Shown here: positions 55,044 to 63,977 of the stretch, piece by piece
Numbering within the stretch: position 1 is the first letter of the stretch
How the letters are laid out: the number at the start of each line of letters is the position of its first letter
Assembly: GCF_016702655.1 (NCBI RefSeq)
Contig: NZ_JADJDO010000005.1
Span: 1-64,000 of the forward strand
DNA from: Ideonella sp.
Lineage (GTDB): Bacteria > Pseudomonadota > Gammaproteobacteria > Burkholderiales > Burkholderiaceae_C
Reading direction: 5' to 3'
DNA length: 64,000 nt
Translations under genes and position numbers: made by a program
Notes under the pieces: generated by a model
What the model saw: only the letters and a program-made list of their open reading frames with translations
The model's database searches: none
Told to the model about the DNA's origin: nothing

Positions 55044-57031
55044 ATGCAATACCACCGCGACGGATTCAAGCCCGGCGATCCCGACGTCCACCCGGCGGCT
55101 CCGGCCACCGCCGCGCAGGCGACCCGCTGCCCGCCACGGTCGACGTGCTGATCGCCGGCTCGGGGCCAGCGGGCTTGTGCCTGGCCGCGCAACTGGCCCG
55201 GGTGCCGCAGATCCGCACGCTGCTGGTCGAGCCCAAGCTCGAGCCGATGCAAAAGGGCCAGGCCGACGGCATCAGCGTGCGCTCGATGGAGATGTTCCAG
55301 GCCTTCGGCTTCGCCGAGAAGGTCATGCGCGAAGCGGTGTGGATCAACGAGACGACCTTCTGGGCGCCCGGCGCGGATGCGCCCGAATCGTCGCAGGACC
55401 GCTCCCAAGATAACTCGCCCCCCTCGGCGGGCGGCGGCGGGCATTTGCCGCCGCCTGGGGGCACGTTGACTCGCGTCGCCCGTGTGCAGGACGTGCCCGA
55501 CGGCATCTCCGAAATGCCCCATGTGCTGATCAACCAGGCGCGGGTGCACGACATGTTTCTCGACATCATGCGCAACGCGCCTACCCGGCTGGAGCCCGAC
55601 TACGGCCTGAAGGTTGCCGGATTGGTCGTCGACCCCGGCGCGGCCGAATACCCCGTCACCGTCACTTTGGAGCACACCGCGCCGGGCCGCGAGGGCCAGA
55701 CCGCGACGGTGCGCGCCAACTACGTCATCGGCTGCGACGGCGCCCGCTCCAACGTGCGCAGTGCGATCGGTGGGGCGCTGCACGGCGATGCGGCGCACCA
55801 GGCCTGGGGCGTGATGGACGTGCTGGCGGTCACTGACTTCCCCGACTGGCGGATGAAGTCCTTCGTGCGCTCGCAGAACGAGGGCATCCTGATGGTGCTG
55901 CCGCGCGAGGGCGGGCACCTGGTGCGCCTGTACGTCGAGCTCGACCTCCTCGGCGAGCACGAGCGCGCGGCCGACCGCGGCATGGGGGCCCGAGGACATC
56001 ATCGCCAAAGCGCGGCGCATCCTCAGCCCCTTCCAACTCGACGTGAAGGAGGTGGTCTGGTGGTCGATCTACGAGATCGGCCACCGCCTGACCGACAAGT
56101 TCGACGACGTGCCCGAAGGCGAGGTGGCCACGCGCGCGCCGCGCGTGATGCTGGCCGGCGACGCCTGCCACACGCACAGCCCCAAGGCCGGGCAGGGCAT
56201 GAACGTGTCGATGGGCGACACGTTCAACCTCGGCTGGAAGCTGATCTCGGTGCTGACCGGCCGCGCCGATCCAGGCCTGCTGCACAGCTACTCCAGCGAA
56301 CGGCGCGCAGCGGCCAAGGGCCTGGTGGAGTTCGACCACCAGTGGGCCCGCGTCGTGGGCGGTCTGGCAGGGGACGACGGAGTCGACGGCCTGCCCCGCG
56401 TGGCGCGCGAGTTCGTCGCCAACCTGCCCTTCACCTGCGGCCTGACGATCCGCTACGAACCCGGCGCGCTGACCGGCGGGACCGCATACCAGCACCTGGC
56501 CAAGGGCTTCGATATCGGCAAGCGCCTGCACTCGGCGCCTGTCGTCCGTCTGGCCGACGCCAGGCCCATGCAGCTGGGTCATTGCATCGAGGCCGACGCG
56601 CGCTGGCGCCTGTTCGTCTTCGCTCCCGCCGATGACGCGGGCGGCGCGGGCGGCGCTGTCGCCGCGCTGTGTGAATGGCTCGAACACGACCCTGCCTCCC
56701 CGCTGCGCCGCCACACTGCTCCGGGCGAAGACGTGGATGCCGTGATCGACACCCGCGCGGTCTTCCAGCAGGATTTGCGCGCGCTCGATTTCGCCGCCAT
56801 GCCCACCCTGCTGCGCCCGCATGTGGGCCGCTACGGGCTGTGCGACTACGAGAAGATCTTCTGCGCCGACGTGAAGCGGGGCCACGACATCTTCGAGCTG
56901 CGCGGCATAGTCCGGGACGCAGGCTGCATCTTGATCGTGCGCCCGGACCAGTACGTGGGCCATGTCCTGCCCCTGGCTGCGCGCGCCGAATTGGGGCCTG
57001 CTTCGCCGCCATCTTGCGCGTGCGCGGCTGA
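55044..57031 (+). CDS. mobA: FAD-dependent aromatic hydroxylase, MobA-like (three frameshifts)
   Basis: Flavin monooxygenase resembling 3-hydroxybenzoate 4-hydroxylase, which makes protocatechuate. Start MQYHRDGFKPGDPDVHPAAP at 55044, AAGGAG seven bases upstream. The FAD-binding motifs are DVLIAGSGPAGLCLA, GCDGARSNVRSAIGG and MLAGDACHTHSPKAGQGMNV. The C-terminal thioredoxin-like domain follows (DIFELRGIVRDAG, VRPDQYVGHVLPL) and ends ACFAAILRVRG. Indels lie near 55125, 55985 and 56995. About 25 residues around 55389-55473 are extra compared with MobA and come from a palindromic insert. Phenol 2-monooxygenase is the alternative family assignment. Confidence 0.87.
55389..55473. repeat. Palindromic element inserted in the monooxygenase gene
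   Basis: A GC-rich element with nested stems (GGCGGCGGC pairing with GCCGCCGCC across GGGCATTT, flanked by GCCCCCC/GGGGGC). It encodes SSQDRSQDNSPPSAGGGG and HLPPPGGTL, which have no counterpart in MobA-type proteins. The frame is kept across it. It resembles the intergenic palindromes elsewhere in the window in composition, not in exact sequence. Confidence 0.6.
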
Positions 57032-57102
57032 CCCGCCTGCACAGAGGCGATACTGAGCCGTCCGGTGCGTGAACCTCCGCCCGGCAGCAAAGGAGCGATC
57101 GA

Positions 57103-57833
57103 ATGCAAAGAAGACTGTTCGTACTGACAGCGTGCGGGCTTGCCGGCCCCGCGATGGCGCAGATGCCCAAGCTCGACGACATCATGAAGGGTGCTGGTGC
57201 GTTGCCCAAGACCGCCGGCTCTGCGGGTACGTCGGACATCAAGACCGACACCGCGGGCATCAAGGAGGCGCTGGCCGTGGGCACCGAACGCGCGGTCAAG
57301 AGCCTCGGGCGCGAGAATGGCTACTTCGGCAACGCGGCGGTCAAGATCCTGATGCCGTCCTCGCTGCAGAAGGTGGCCGAGGTGGCCAAGATGGCCGGCT
57401 ACCAGAAGCAGGTCGACGAGTTCATCCTCAGCATGAATCGCGCCGCCGAGGCCGCGGTGCCGCTCGCGGCCAAGTACTTCGGCGACGCGATCCGTGACAT
57501 GACACTCGACGACGTGCGCGCCATCCTCACCGGCGGCGACACCGCGGCCACCGAGTTCTTCCGCCGCAAGACGAGCGACAAGCTCACCACCGCCTTCAAG
57601 CCGGTCGTCTCCGAGAAGGTGAACCAGGTCGGCGCGACCAAGGCCTACAAGGACATGATGGGCCGCTACGAAAAGTGCCGCTGATGGGCGGGCAGTCGCT
57701 CGACCTCGACGACTACGTGACCAGGAAGTCGCTCGACGGCCTGTTCTTCATGGTCGGCCAGGAGGAGAAGAAGATCCGCACCAACCCGGCCGCACGCACG
57801 ACCGATCTGCTCAAGCAGGTGTTCGGCAAGTAG
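57103..57833 (+). CDS. DUF4197 periplasmic protein (one frameshift)
   Basis: About 243 residues after correction. The signal peptide is MQRRLFVLTACGLAGPAMAQ. The body matches DUF4197: GIKEALAVGTERAVKSLGRE, NGYFGNAAVKILMP, LDDVRAILTGGDTAATEFFR. One A is missing near 57674; after it the other frame gives LDDYVTRKSLDGLFFMVGQE and ends LLKQVFGK at 57831, the usual family ending. The uncorrected frame stops at 57684. Function unknown. Convergent with gph, 16 bp apart. Confidence 0.88.
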
Positions 57834-57849
57834 CGGGCCGCAACCGCAG

Positions 57850-58505
57850 TCAGAGCCGGATCGCGTCGAGGCGGTCCACCACCGCGTCGGCGTCGATACC
57901 GGCCACCGGCAGGCCGTGGTTGTAGCCGTAGCTCACGAGGATGACCGGGCAGCCCGCCGCGCGCGCCGCCTGCGCGTCGTTGCTCGAGTCGCCGATCACG
58001 AGCGTCTGCGCGGGCGCCGTTGCAAGCGCCGCGCAAGTCCTGAGCAGCGGCAGCGGATCGGGCTTGCGGCGCTCGAAGGCGTCGCCGCCGAAGACATGGC
58101 CGAAGTAGCCGGCGAGCGCCTTGTGGCGCAGCAGATCGTGCGCAAAGGCGGTCGGCTTGTTGGTCAGGCAGGCGAGCGCCAGGCCGCGGTCCACGAGGCG
58201 CTGCAGGCCCGGTGCGACGCCCGGATAGACCGTCGCATGCGTGCCGTTGACGGCCCGGTAGTGATGCTGGTAGCGCGCCATCGCCGCGTCGTAGAGGGCT
58301 GGCCGCCGCGCACCTCGGCGAGCGCGCTGCGCACCAGGTGCTCCGAGCCCTTGCCGACCGTGCGGCGGACGAAGTCGAGATCGACCGCCGGCAGCCCGAA
58401 CTCGGCCAGCATCGCCCCGAGCGCGGCGACGAAGTCGCCCGCGGTGTCGACCATCGTCCCATCGAGGTCGACGACGGCGGCCTTCAGCGGGGCCGCCGGC
58501 GTCAT
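57850..58505 (-). CDS. gph: Phosphoglycolate phosphatase (one frameshift)
   Basis: HAD-family phosphatase, about 218 residues, which removes 2-phosphoglycolate. Start MTPAAPLKAAVVDLDGTMVD at 58505, with the DxDGT nucleophile motif. Then come LACLTNKPTAFAHDLL (motif II), FERRKPDPLPLL (Lys motif III) and VIGDSSNDAQAARAAG (motif IV). One base is missing near 58306. Its start overlaps the stop of the upstream isomerase gene (ATGA). In related bacteria gph sits between rpe and trpE; here both neighbours have been displaced. Confidence 0.92.
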
Positions 58506-59110
58506 CGGGCGGCCAGCGCTTCGCGCACGAAGGCGAGCCGGTCCTGGCCGAAGAACATCTGCTCGCCGACGAAGAAGGTCGGCGCGCCGAAGACGCCGCG
58601 CGCCACGGCCTCTTCGGTGTGGGCGATGAGCCGGGCCTTGACCTCGGGGTCGGCGGCGAGCGCGGCAACGCGTTCGGGGTCGAAGCCGCCCTCGCGCAGC
58701 ACCTCGGCCAGCGTGGAAGCGTCGCCGAGGTTGCGCGGCGCGCGCCACATCGCGCCGAACATGAGTTCGAGATAGCGCCCGAACGACGCCGGCTCGCGCA
58801 TCTGCATGCCGACCGCGCCGCGCATCAGCGCCAGCGTGTTGACCGGGAAGTGCGGGTTGAACACCAGCGGCACGCCGTAGTGGTGCGCCCAGCGTTGCAG
58901 GTCGCCGAGCATCCAGCGCCCCTTGGCCGGCACGGTGACCGGGCTCGCGTTGCCGGTCGCCTTGAACACACCGCCGAGCAGCATCGGCCGCCAGGCGATG
59001 CTCGCGCCGCAGGCATCGGCGAGCGCCGGCAACTGCGTGTAGGCGAGATAGGTCGTCGGGCTGCCGACGTCGAAGAAGAACTCCACGGTCTTGCCGGTAC
59101 TGTTGCTCAT
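58502..59110 (-). CDS. 2-hydroxychromene-2-carboxylate isomerase-like protein
   Basis: DsbA-like (thioredoxin-fold) protein of the NahD/kappa-GST family, 202 residues, frame intact. Starts MSNSTGKTVEFFFDVGSPTT; the FDVGSPTTYLAY segment holds the catalytic Ser position. GGVFKATGNASPV, FNPHFPVNTLALMRGAVG and GVFGAPTFFVGEQMFFGQDR are all typical. NahD acts in naphthalene breakdown, but many relatives have other substrates. Forms a run with the SDR (13 bp upstream) and gph (4-nt overlap). Confidence 0.88.
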   Translation of the reverse strand: MSNSTGKTVEFFFDVGSPTTYLAYTQLPALADACGASIAWRPMLLGGVFKATGNASPVTVPAKGRWMLGDLQRWAHHYGVPLVFNPHFPVNTLALMRGAVGMQMREPASFGRYLELMFGAMWRAPRNLGDASTLAEVLREGGFDPERVAALAADPEVKARLIAHTEEAVARGVFGAPTFFVGEQMFFGQDRLAFVREALAAR

Positions 59111-59123
59111 TGCGTCGGTCTCC

Positions 59124-59852
59124 TCACCAGGTTTCGCTCCAGGGCCTCAGGTCGAGTTCGTGCGTCCACGCGCTGCGCGGCTGGCGATGCAGTTGCCAGT
59201 AGGCCTCGGCGATCGCGTCCGGATCGAGGATGCCTTCGCTCGCCTTCGACGCATAGCGCTCGGGGAAGTTCTCGGCGATGAAGGCGGTGTCGATCGCGCC
59301 GTCGATGATGCTGTGCGCGACGTGGATGCCCTTCGGCCCGAGCTCGCGCGCCATGCTCTGCGCGAGCGCGCGCAACGCATGCTTGGCGCCCGCGAAGGCG
59401 CAATAACCCGCGCCACCGCGCAGGCTCGCCGTCGCGCCGGTGAAGACGATCGTGCCACGGCCGCGCGGCAGCATCGCCTTGGCCGCCTCGCGGCCGACCA
59501 GAAAGCCCGCCAACGCGGCCATCTCCCAGACCTTGCGGTAGACACGCTCGGTGGTCTCGGTGACCGCGAAGCGCACGTTGGCGCCGATGTTGAAAACCGC
59601 GACCTCGATCGACGCGACTTCGCGTTCGATGCGCTCAATGAGCGCGACGACCTCGTCTTCCTTGCGCGCGTCCGACGCGAAGCCCACCGCCTGCCCGCCG
59701 TCGGCGCGGATGCGCTCGACGAGCGGCGCGAGCTTGTCGGCACTGCGCCGCGTGACGCAGGCGATGAAGCCCTCGCGCGCGAAGCGGCGCGCAATCGCGC
59801 CCCCGGTGGCATCGCCGGCGCCAACGACGAGCGCGGCCTTGGCTTCATGCAT
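59124..59852 (-). CDS. Short-chain dehydrogenase/reductase with Phe at the Tyr site
   Basis: SDR, 242 residues, frame intact. Start MHEAKAALVVGAGDATGGAI at 59852, with GGAGAG upstream. The nucleotide motif GAGDATGG is slightly unusual. The NAG-like segment is NIGANV and the Ser region FTGATAS. The residue four before the active-site Lys is Phe (CAFAGAK), so the usual catalytic Tyr is missing, as in one known SDR subgroup. It overlaps the end of the acyl-CoA-dehydrogenase-like gene by eight bases. Substrate unknown. Confidence 0.88.
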   Translation of the reverse strand: MHEAKAALVVGAGDATGGAIARRFAREGFIACVTRRSADKLAPLVERIRADGGQAVGFASDARKEDEVVALIERIEREVASIEVAVFNIGANVRFAVTETTERVYRKVWEMAALAGFLVGREAAKAMLPRGRGTIVFTGATASLRGGAGYCAFAGAKHALRALAQSMARELGPKGIHVAHSIIDGAIDTAFIAENFPERYASKASEGILDPDAIAEAYWQLHRQPRSAWTHELDLRPWSETW

Positions 59853-60813
59853 GGCACTCTCCTCCTGCGGCGGCGAGCCGCTCCCAGGCGCGCACGGCCC
59901 GCGCCTCGCGCGCCGAGGCGGCAACGGCGAACAGCGCTGCGTCGCGCTGCCAGCGCTGCGCGGCCTCGTCGCCGGACGCGGCCCAGAGCGCGTCGGCCTC
60001 GGCATACAGCGCAAGCGCCCAGCGCAGCGCTCCGGCGAGCAGCACATGATTCGCCGGCGCGCCGGCGGCGCCTTGCGCAACGTCGGCCAGCGCCTGCAGC
60101 GCAGCGACGATGCGCTCGCGAAAGCCAGCCGGCCAGCCGCGCGCACGCGCCTCGCGCAGCAGATAGGCGAGCACCGCGGCGGTGACCAGCGTGTCTTCGA
60201 GCGTGCGAAACGGCTTGACGTAGCCGTCGTAGCCGTCGCCCGGCAACAGCGCGTCAGCGCCCAGGCGCACGCTGGCCAGCGTCACGCGCGCGTGCGGCAC
60301 CTCGGGCACGAAGCGCGTCGGCGGCATCGCGGTCAGCGCGAGGCCCGGCGTGCCCGAAGGGACGCGCGCGACGCGCAACTGCGGCCGGTCGCCCGGGCCT
60401 GCGATGCGGCCGGCGACGAGCAGCAGCGTGCTCCCGGGGCCGAGCGTCGTCCAGCGCTTGGCGCCGTCGATCGCAATGTCGCCCTCGGCCAGGCGCGTGA
60501 TCGTGGTCGTGATGTCGCGCGGCCGATTGCCGGCCTCCTCGGTGACGCACAGGGCTGCAATCGCTTCATCGCCGATCAGGCCGGGCACGAGCGCGCGCAG
60601 CGCCGCCTGATAGCCCGAGGCAAAGGCCCAGCCGACGCGGTCGGCGCAGCAGCCGCCGGCAAGGGCGCGATCGAACGGCGCCGCATGCGCGGCGGCAACG
60701 GCGCGCCACTGCGGCAGCCATTGCGCGACCGTCTCGACCGCCGGCACCGCAGCGGGTGCGCGGCCCAGGCAAACCGCCAGCGCCGGGTTCATGCCGCCCG
60801 GCCCCGCGTCCAT
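59845..60813 (-). CDS. Acyl-CoA dehydrogenase-like protein
   Basis: 322 residues from the ATG at 60813; a second start at 60792 (MNPALAVCLG) is equally possible. Similar to FAD-dependent acyl-CoA dehydrogenases: CVTEEAGNRPRDITTTITRL in the FAD region, GDIAIDGAKRWTTLGPGSTL, ARVPSGTPGL, and RTLEDTLVTAAVLAYLLREA in the C-terminal helical domain. It is shorter than the usual 380 residues, and the standard catalytic Glu cannot be placed by eye, so the activity is unsure. Frame intact; overlaps the SDR start. Confidence 0.75.
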   Translation of the reverse strand: MDAGPGGMNPALAVCLGRAPAAVPAVETVAQWLPQWRAVAAAHAAPFDRALAGGCCADRVGWAFASGYQAALRALVPGLIGDEAIAALCVTEEAGNRPRDITTTITRLAEGDIAIDGAKRWTTLGPGSTLLLVAGRIAGPGDRPQLRVARVPSGTPGLALTAMPPTRFVPEVPHARVTLASVRLGADALLPGDGYDGYVKPFRTLEDTLVTAAVLAYLLREARARGWPAGFRERIVAALQALADVAQGAAGAPANHVLLAGALRWALALYAEADALWAASGDEAAQRWQRDAALFAVAASAREARAVRAWERLAAAGGECHA

Positions 60814-60850
60814 CGCACCCAGCCCGCGCGGGCGTTCGCTTCGGCAGCAT

Positions 60851-61789
60851 TCATGGCGCGAGCGTGCGGCGAAGATCGTCGAGCCGATGGGCCCAGAAAA
60901 CCGCCATCGGCGCGTTCTGCGCGTCGATCACATAGGCTGGGTTGAACACCCCCTGCAGCGCGACGGCCGGCACAACCTGCCTGGTACCGAAGGCCTGCAG
61001 CCAGGCGCGTGCATTCTGCATCGCCTCCTTGTTCAAGCGCTTGCGGCTGTTGATCTCGCTGTTGGAACCCTTGCACTCGATTGCCAGCAGGCGCCCATCG
61101 TCCATGCGTGCGACGACATCGGCGTTGTCGCCGCCGAGGTTGACCTGCGTCACGAAACAGCGTGCCGGTGGCGAGTCTGCCACCAGGTTCTGGATTCCGC
61201 CTGCGGCGCGTTGCGCAGCGCGCCAGCCCAGACCGACAAGCAGCCCCCTGACCGCGCCCTCGACCATCGCCCGCTCGTCGCTTCGTCGCAGAGCCTGCAC
61301 GCGCTGCGATGCGGTCAGCGTGGCGCTGGCCAGCAACGCGGCATCGAGTTCGTTTCGAGTCGGCTCGCGGCTCTCCGCAACCCACGGGAAGCGCCGCGGA
61401 TCGACGATCGCGCGCATCACGGCCAGCAGGCGCTCGAGCCGGCCGTCGGCGTCATCGGCGGCGCTGGGCGCAAGGCGCGTCTCGGCGAGCGTTTGCAGAT
61501 CGTCCTGCGAGATCGGGGGCGCACCGAGGTAGCGAAATGCGGTCCGGCCTTCCTCGGTCGTCCACAGCCGGCGCAAGAGCTCGGCACCTGGTGCGCCGCC
61601 CACCAGCGCCGTACGCAGCTCGGTGATGAGGGCCGCGAGATGCGGCTGCGAAGCGTCGAACGCAGCCAGGTATCTTTCCACCGGTTCGCCGAGGCGGCGG
61701 GCGCGAAATTCGCGGCGCGCCGTCGCCGCATCGGACTCGATCTGTTGCGCCGTCCAGCGCGGGACGCCGGCAAACCAGCCTGCGCTCAA
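60851..61789 (-). CDS. Type II restriction endonuclease, XamI-like, TTG start
   Basis: 312 residues, frame intact. I place the start at the TTG at 61789, which overlaps the methylase stop (TTGA) and gives (M)SAGWFAGVPRWTAQQIESD. The C-terminal half carries a PD-(D/E)xK nuclease pattern, DNADVVARM (near 221) and LAIECKGSNSEINSRKR (Glu-Cys-Lys near 239). The partner methyltransferase is directly upstream. The N-terminal RWTAQQIESDAATARREFRA resembles the XamI family (recognition GTCGAC) from memory; that family and site need checking. Nothing else in the window resembles it. Confidence 0.7.
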   Translation of the reverse strand: MSAGWFAGVPRWTAQQIESDAATARREFRARRLGEPVERYLAAFDASQPHLAALITELRTALVGGAPGAELLRRLWTTEEGRTAFRYLGAPPISQDDLQTLAETRLAPSAADDADGRLERLLAVMRAIVDPRRFPWVAESREPTRNELDAALLASATLTASQRVQALRRSDERAMVEGAVRGLLVGLGWRAAQRAAGGIQNLVADSPPARCFVTQVNLGGDNADVVARMDDGRLLAIECKGSNSEINSRKRLNKEAMQNARAWLQAFGTRQVVPAVALQGVFNPAYVIDAQNAPMAVFWAHRLDDLRRTLAP

Positions 61790-63249
61790 GCCACGCTCTC
61801 CAGCAGTTCGCGCGGGACGCGCAGCCGGGCTATGTCGCTCGGCTCGAACTTGGCAAGACCGCCCCCGTAGACGCGCCCGCTGTACAGATCGGTGGTCGTA
61901 TTCAGGTGCTGCAGGATCCTGCTCAGCACGACCTCGGCCATGGGCGCGCGCGGGTACAGGCCGTGCGCAATGTTGAGAAAGCTGACGCGCTGCGGATTGG
62001 CACGAAAGACCGGCGGCCGCCGGCCCATGTAGCTGACAAAGGCGGCCGGAGGTTCGCGCATGCCCACGCGATACCACGGCGTGCGATGACGTGCGATGTA
62101 GCTGCGGTCTGCGCCGAGCGCACGCGCGCGATCGACGAAGCGCAAGGCGGCCTCGCGCTCGGGCGACGCAAGCGCATCGAGGTCGCTCGGCAGATCGACG
62201 ACCCGGGCCAGCCTTGCCACGCCTTCGCGCGTGGCCGCCAGGTCGTCGATGATTTCGCGCGCGCGGGTGATCGCCGGCACCGTCAGCGTCGCCGGCATGG
62301 CGTCTTCGGGCTTGACGACCCAGGCGCTGTTGAGGCCCGTCACCTGGCCGCGCGTGATGCGAAACAGCTCGCCGAGTTCGGCTCCACCCGAAATCGCGAT
62401 CGGCTGCTCGCGGCACAGCGGCGTCCAGCGCTGCGCGGCGCGCAGGCTTGCGCGGTCGAGCCGGCGCACCGGATGCAGCGCCCGGCCAGCGATCATTCCC
62501 GTCTGCACCGCGGCGTCGCCGCCGCCGCGCTGCGCTTCGACGACCACCGACGACACCAGTGCGTCCGGAAAGACCGACTCGTCTGGCGCTGCCAGCCACA
62601 GCGAGCGCAGCGCAACATCACCTGCCCCGCCGAGCAGGTCGCGCACGGCCTGACCGTATCCGTTGTCGAGCCACTCGGCGGCGGTCACGAAGAGCATCGC
62701 GTCGCCATCGCGCATCAGTTCGACCGTGCGCAACATGAATTGCGCGTGCAGACCCGCCAGTTGCGACGCGACGATGCCGTGGGCCGCCATCGTGCGCCGG
62801 TACCATTCCTTCCACTGTGGTTCGAGATCGTGGTGCCGCACATAGGGCGGATTGCCGACGAACAGCGTACGCCCCCGCGCGGGCAGGCCGGCCTGCCGGT
62901 AGTCGGCTTCGAGGAGTTCGACGCGATGCGACAAGGCCTCGTCGCGCAGGCGCCGGCGCAGCAACGCTGCCATCTCCGGATGCGCCTCGACCGCGATGAC
63001 CCTGGCATGCGGGAAGCGCAACGCGGCGGCAATCGCGAACCGGCCACTACCGGCGCCGCAGTCGACAACCGTGTCGAAACCATCTCGTGTCGCCGCGAGG
63101 TCCAGCATGCGCTGTACCAGCCACTGCGGCGTCAGCGTGATGCCGCTCGCGCGCCGCTCTTCGGGCAGGTGGGCTCGGGCATAGGCCTCGCCGAGCGGAT
63201 CGTGCCCGGCGGGCGCGAACAGTTCGGCTTGCAGCAGCGTCTGGCTCAT
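61786..63249 (-). CDS. N6-adenine DNA methyltransferase of the type II pair
   Basis: 487 residues, frame intact. Start MSQTLLQAELFAPAGHDPLG at 63249. SAM-binding motif I is VVDCGAGSGRFAIAA (near 62-76); motif IV is FVGNPPYVRHHD (NPPY near 131), the pattern of N6-adenine methylases of the TaqI/Eco57I type. The C-terminal half (GQVTGLNSAWVVKPED, YMGRRPPVFRANPQRVSFLN, NTTTDLYSGRVYGGGLAKFE) is a target-recognition domain like that of M.TaqI relatives. It begins 29 bp after rpe and is coupled to the endonuclease. Confidence 0.9.
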   Translation of the reverse strand: MSQTLLQAELFAPAGHDPLGEAYARAHLPEERRASGITLTPQWLVQRMLDLAATRDGFDTVVDCGAGSGRFAIAAALRFPHARVIAVEAHPEMAALLRRRLRDEALSHRVELLEADYRQAGLPARGRTLFVGNPPYVRHHDLEPQWKEWYRRTMAAHGIVASQLAGLHAQFMLRTVELMRDGDAMLFVTAAEWLDNGYGQAVRDLLGGAGDVALRSLWLAAPDESVFPDALVSSVVVEAQRGGGDAAVQTGMIAGRALHPVRRLDRASLRAAQRWTPLCREQPIAISGGAELGELFRITRGQVTGLNSAWVVKPEDAMPATLTVPAITRAREIIDDLAATREGVARLARVVDLPSDLDALASPEREAALRFVDRARALGADRSYIARHRTPWYRVGMREPPAAFVSYMGRRPPVFRANPQRVSFLNIAHGLYPRAPMAEVVLSRILQHLNTTTDLYSGRVYGGGLAKFEPSDIARLRVPRELLESVA

Positions 63250-63278
63250 CGCAGTCCGGCGCTGGCCGTGCAGCTCCG

Positions 63279-63977
63279 CTAGCGCGCGATCTCGGCGCGC
63301 ATCGCGTCGATCACCGCGCGGTAGTCGCGCTGGCCGAAGATCGCGCTGCCGGCGACGAAGGTATCGGCGCCGGCGTCGAAGGCGGCGCGGATGTTGTCGG
63401 TCTTGATGCCGCCGTCGACCTGGAGCCGGATGTCGCGCCCGCTGGCGTCGATGAACTTGCGCACGCGTTCGATCTTCTTCAGCGCGCCGGGGATGAAGCC
63501 CTGGCCGCCGAAGCCGGGGTTGACGCTCATGATCAGCACCAGGTCGAGGTTGTCCTGCTCCCACTCGAGCACGTCGAGCGCCGACGAGGGGTTGAACGCG
63601 AGCCCCGCCTTGCAGCCCGCGGCGCGGATCAGTTGCAGCGTGCGGTTCACGTGCGGCCCGGCCTCGGGGTGAAAGCTGATGATGTCGGCGCCGGCGTCGG
63701 CGAAGGCCTGCGCGAGGGCATCCACCGGCTGCACCATCAGGTGCACGTCGATCGGCACCCGGCTCCCGTCGGCGGCGACAGCATGCTTGCGCAGCGCCTG
63801 GCAGACCATCGGCCCGAAACTCAGGTTGGGCACGAAGTGGTTGTCCATCACGTCGAAGTGGATCCAGTCGGCGCCGGCCGCGATCACGTCGCGCACCTCG
63901 TCGCCGAAGCGGGCCGCGTCGGCGGCAAGCAGGCTGGGGGCGATCAGGGCCGGTCGGCGGGGGGTCACGGATGCCAT
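63279..63977 (-). CDS. rpe: Ribulose-phosphate 3-epimerase
   Basis: Interconverts ribulose 5-phosphate and xylulose 5-phosphate in the pentose phosphate and Calvin pathways. 232 residues, TIM barrel, frame intact. Metal and active-site segments IAPSLLAADAARFGDEV, WIHFDVMDNHFVPNLSFGP, VDVHL-type PIDVHLMVQ, MSVNPGFGGQGFI and LQVDGGIKTDNI are complete. It is followed by the restriction-modification pair instead of gph, its usual neighbour in this group. Confidence 0.97.
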   Translation of the reverse strand: MASVTPRRPALIAPSLLAADAARFGDEVRDVIAAGADWIHFDVMDNHFVPNLSFGPMVCQALRKHAVAADGSRVPIDVHLMVQPVDALAQAFADAGADIISFHPEAGPHVNRTLQLIRAAGCKAGLAFNPSSALDVLEWEQDNLDLVLIMSVNPGFGGQGFIPGALKKIERVRKFIDASGRDIRLQVDGGIKTDNIRAAFDAGADTFVAGSAIFGQRDYRAVIDAMRAEIAR

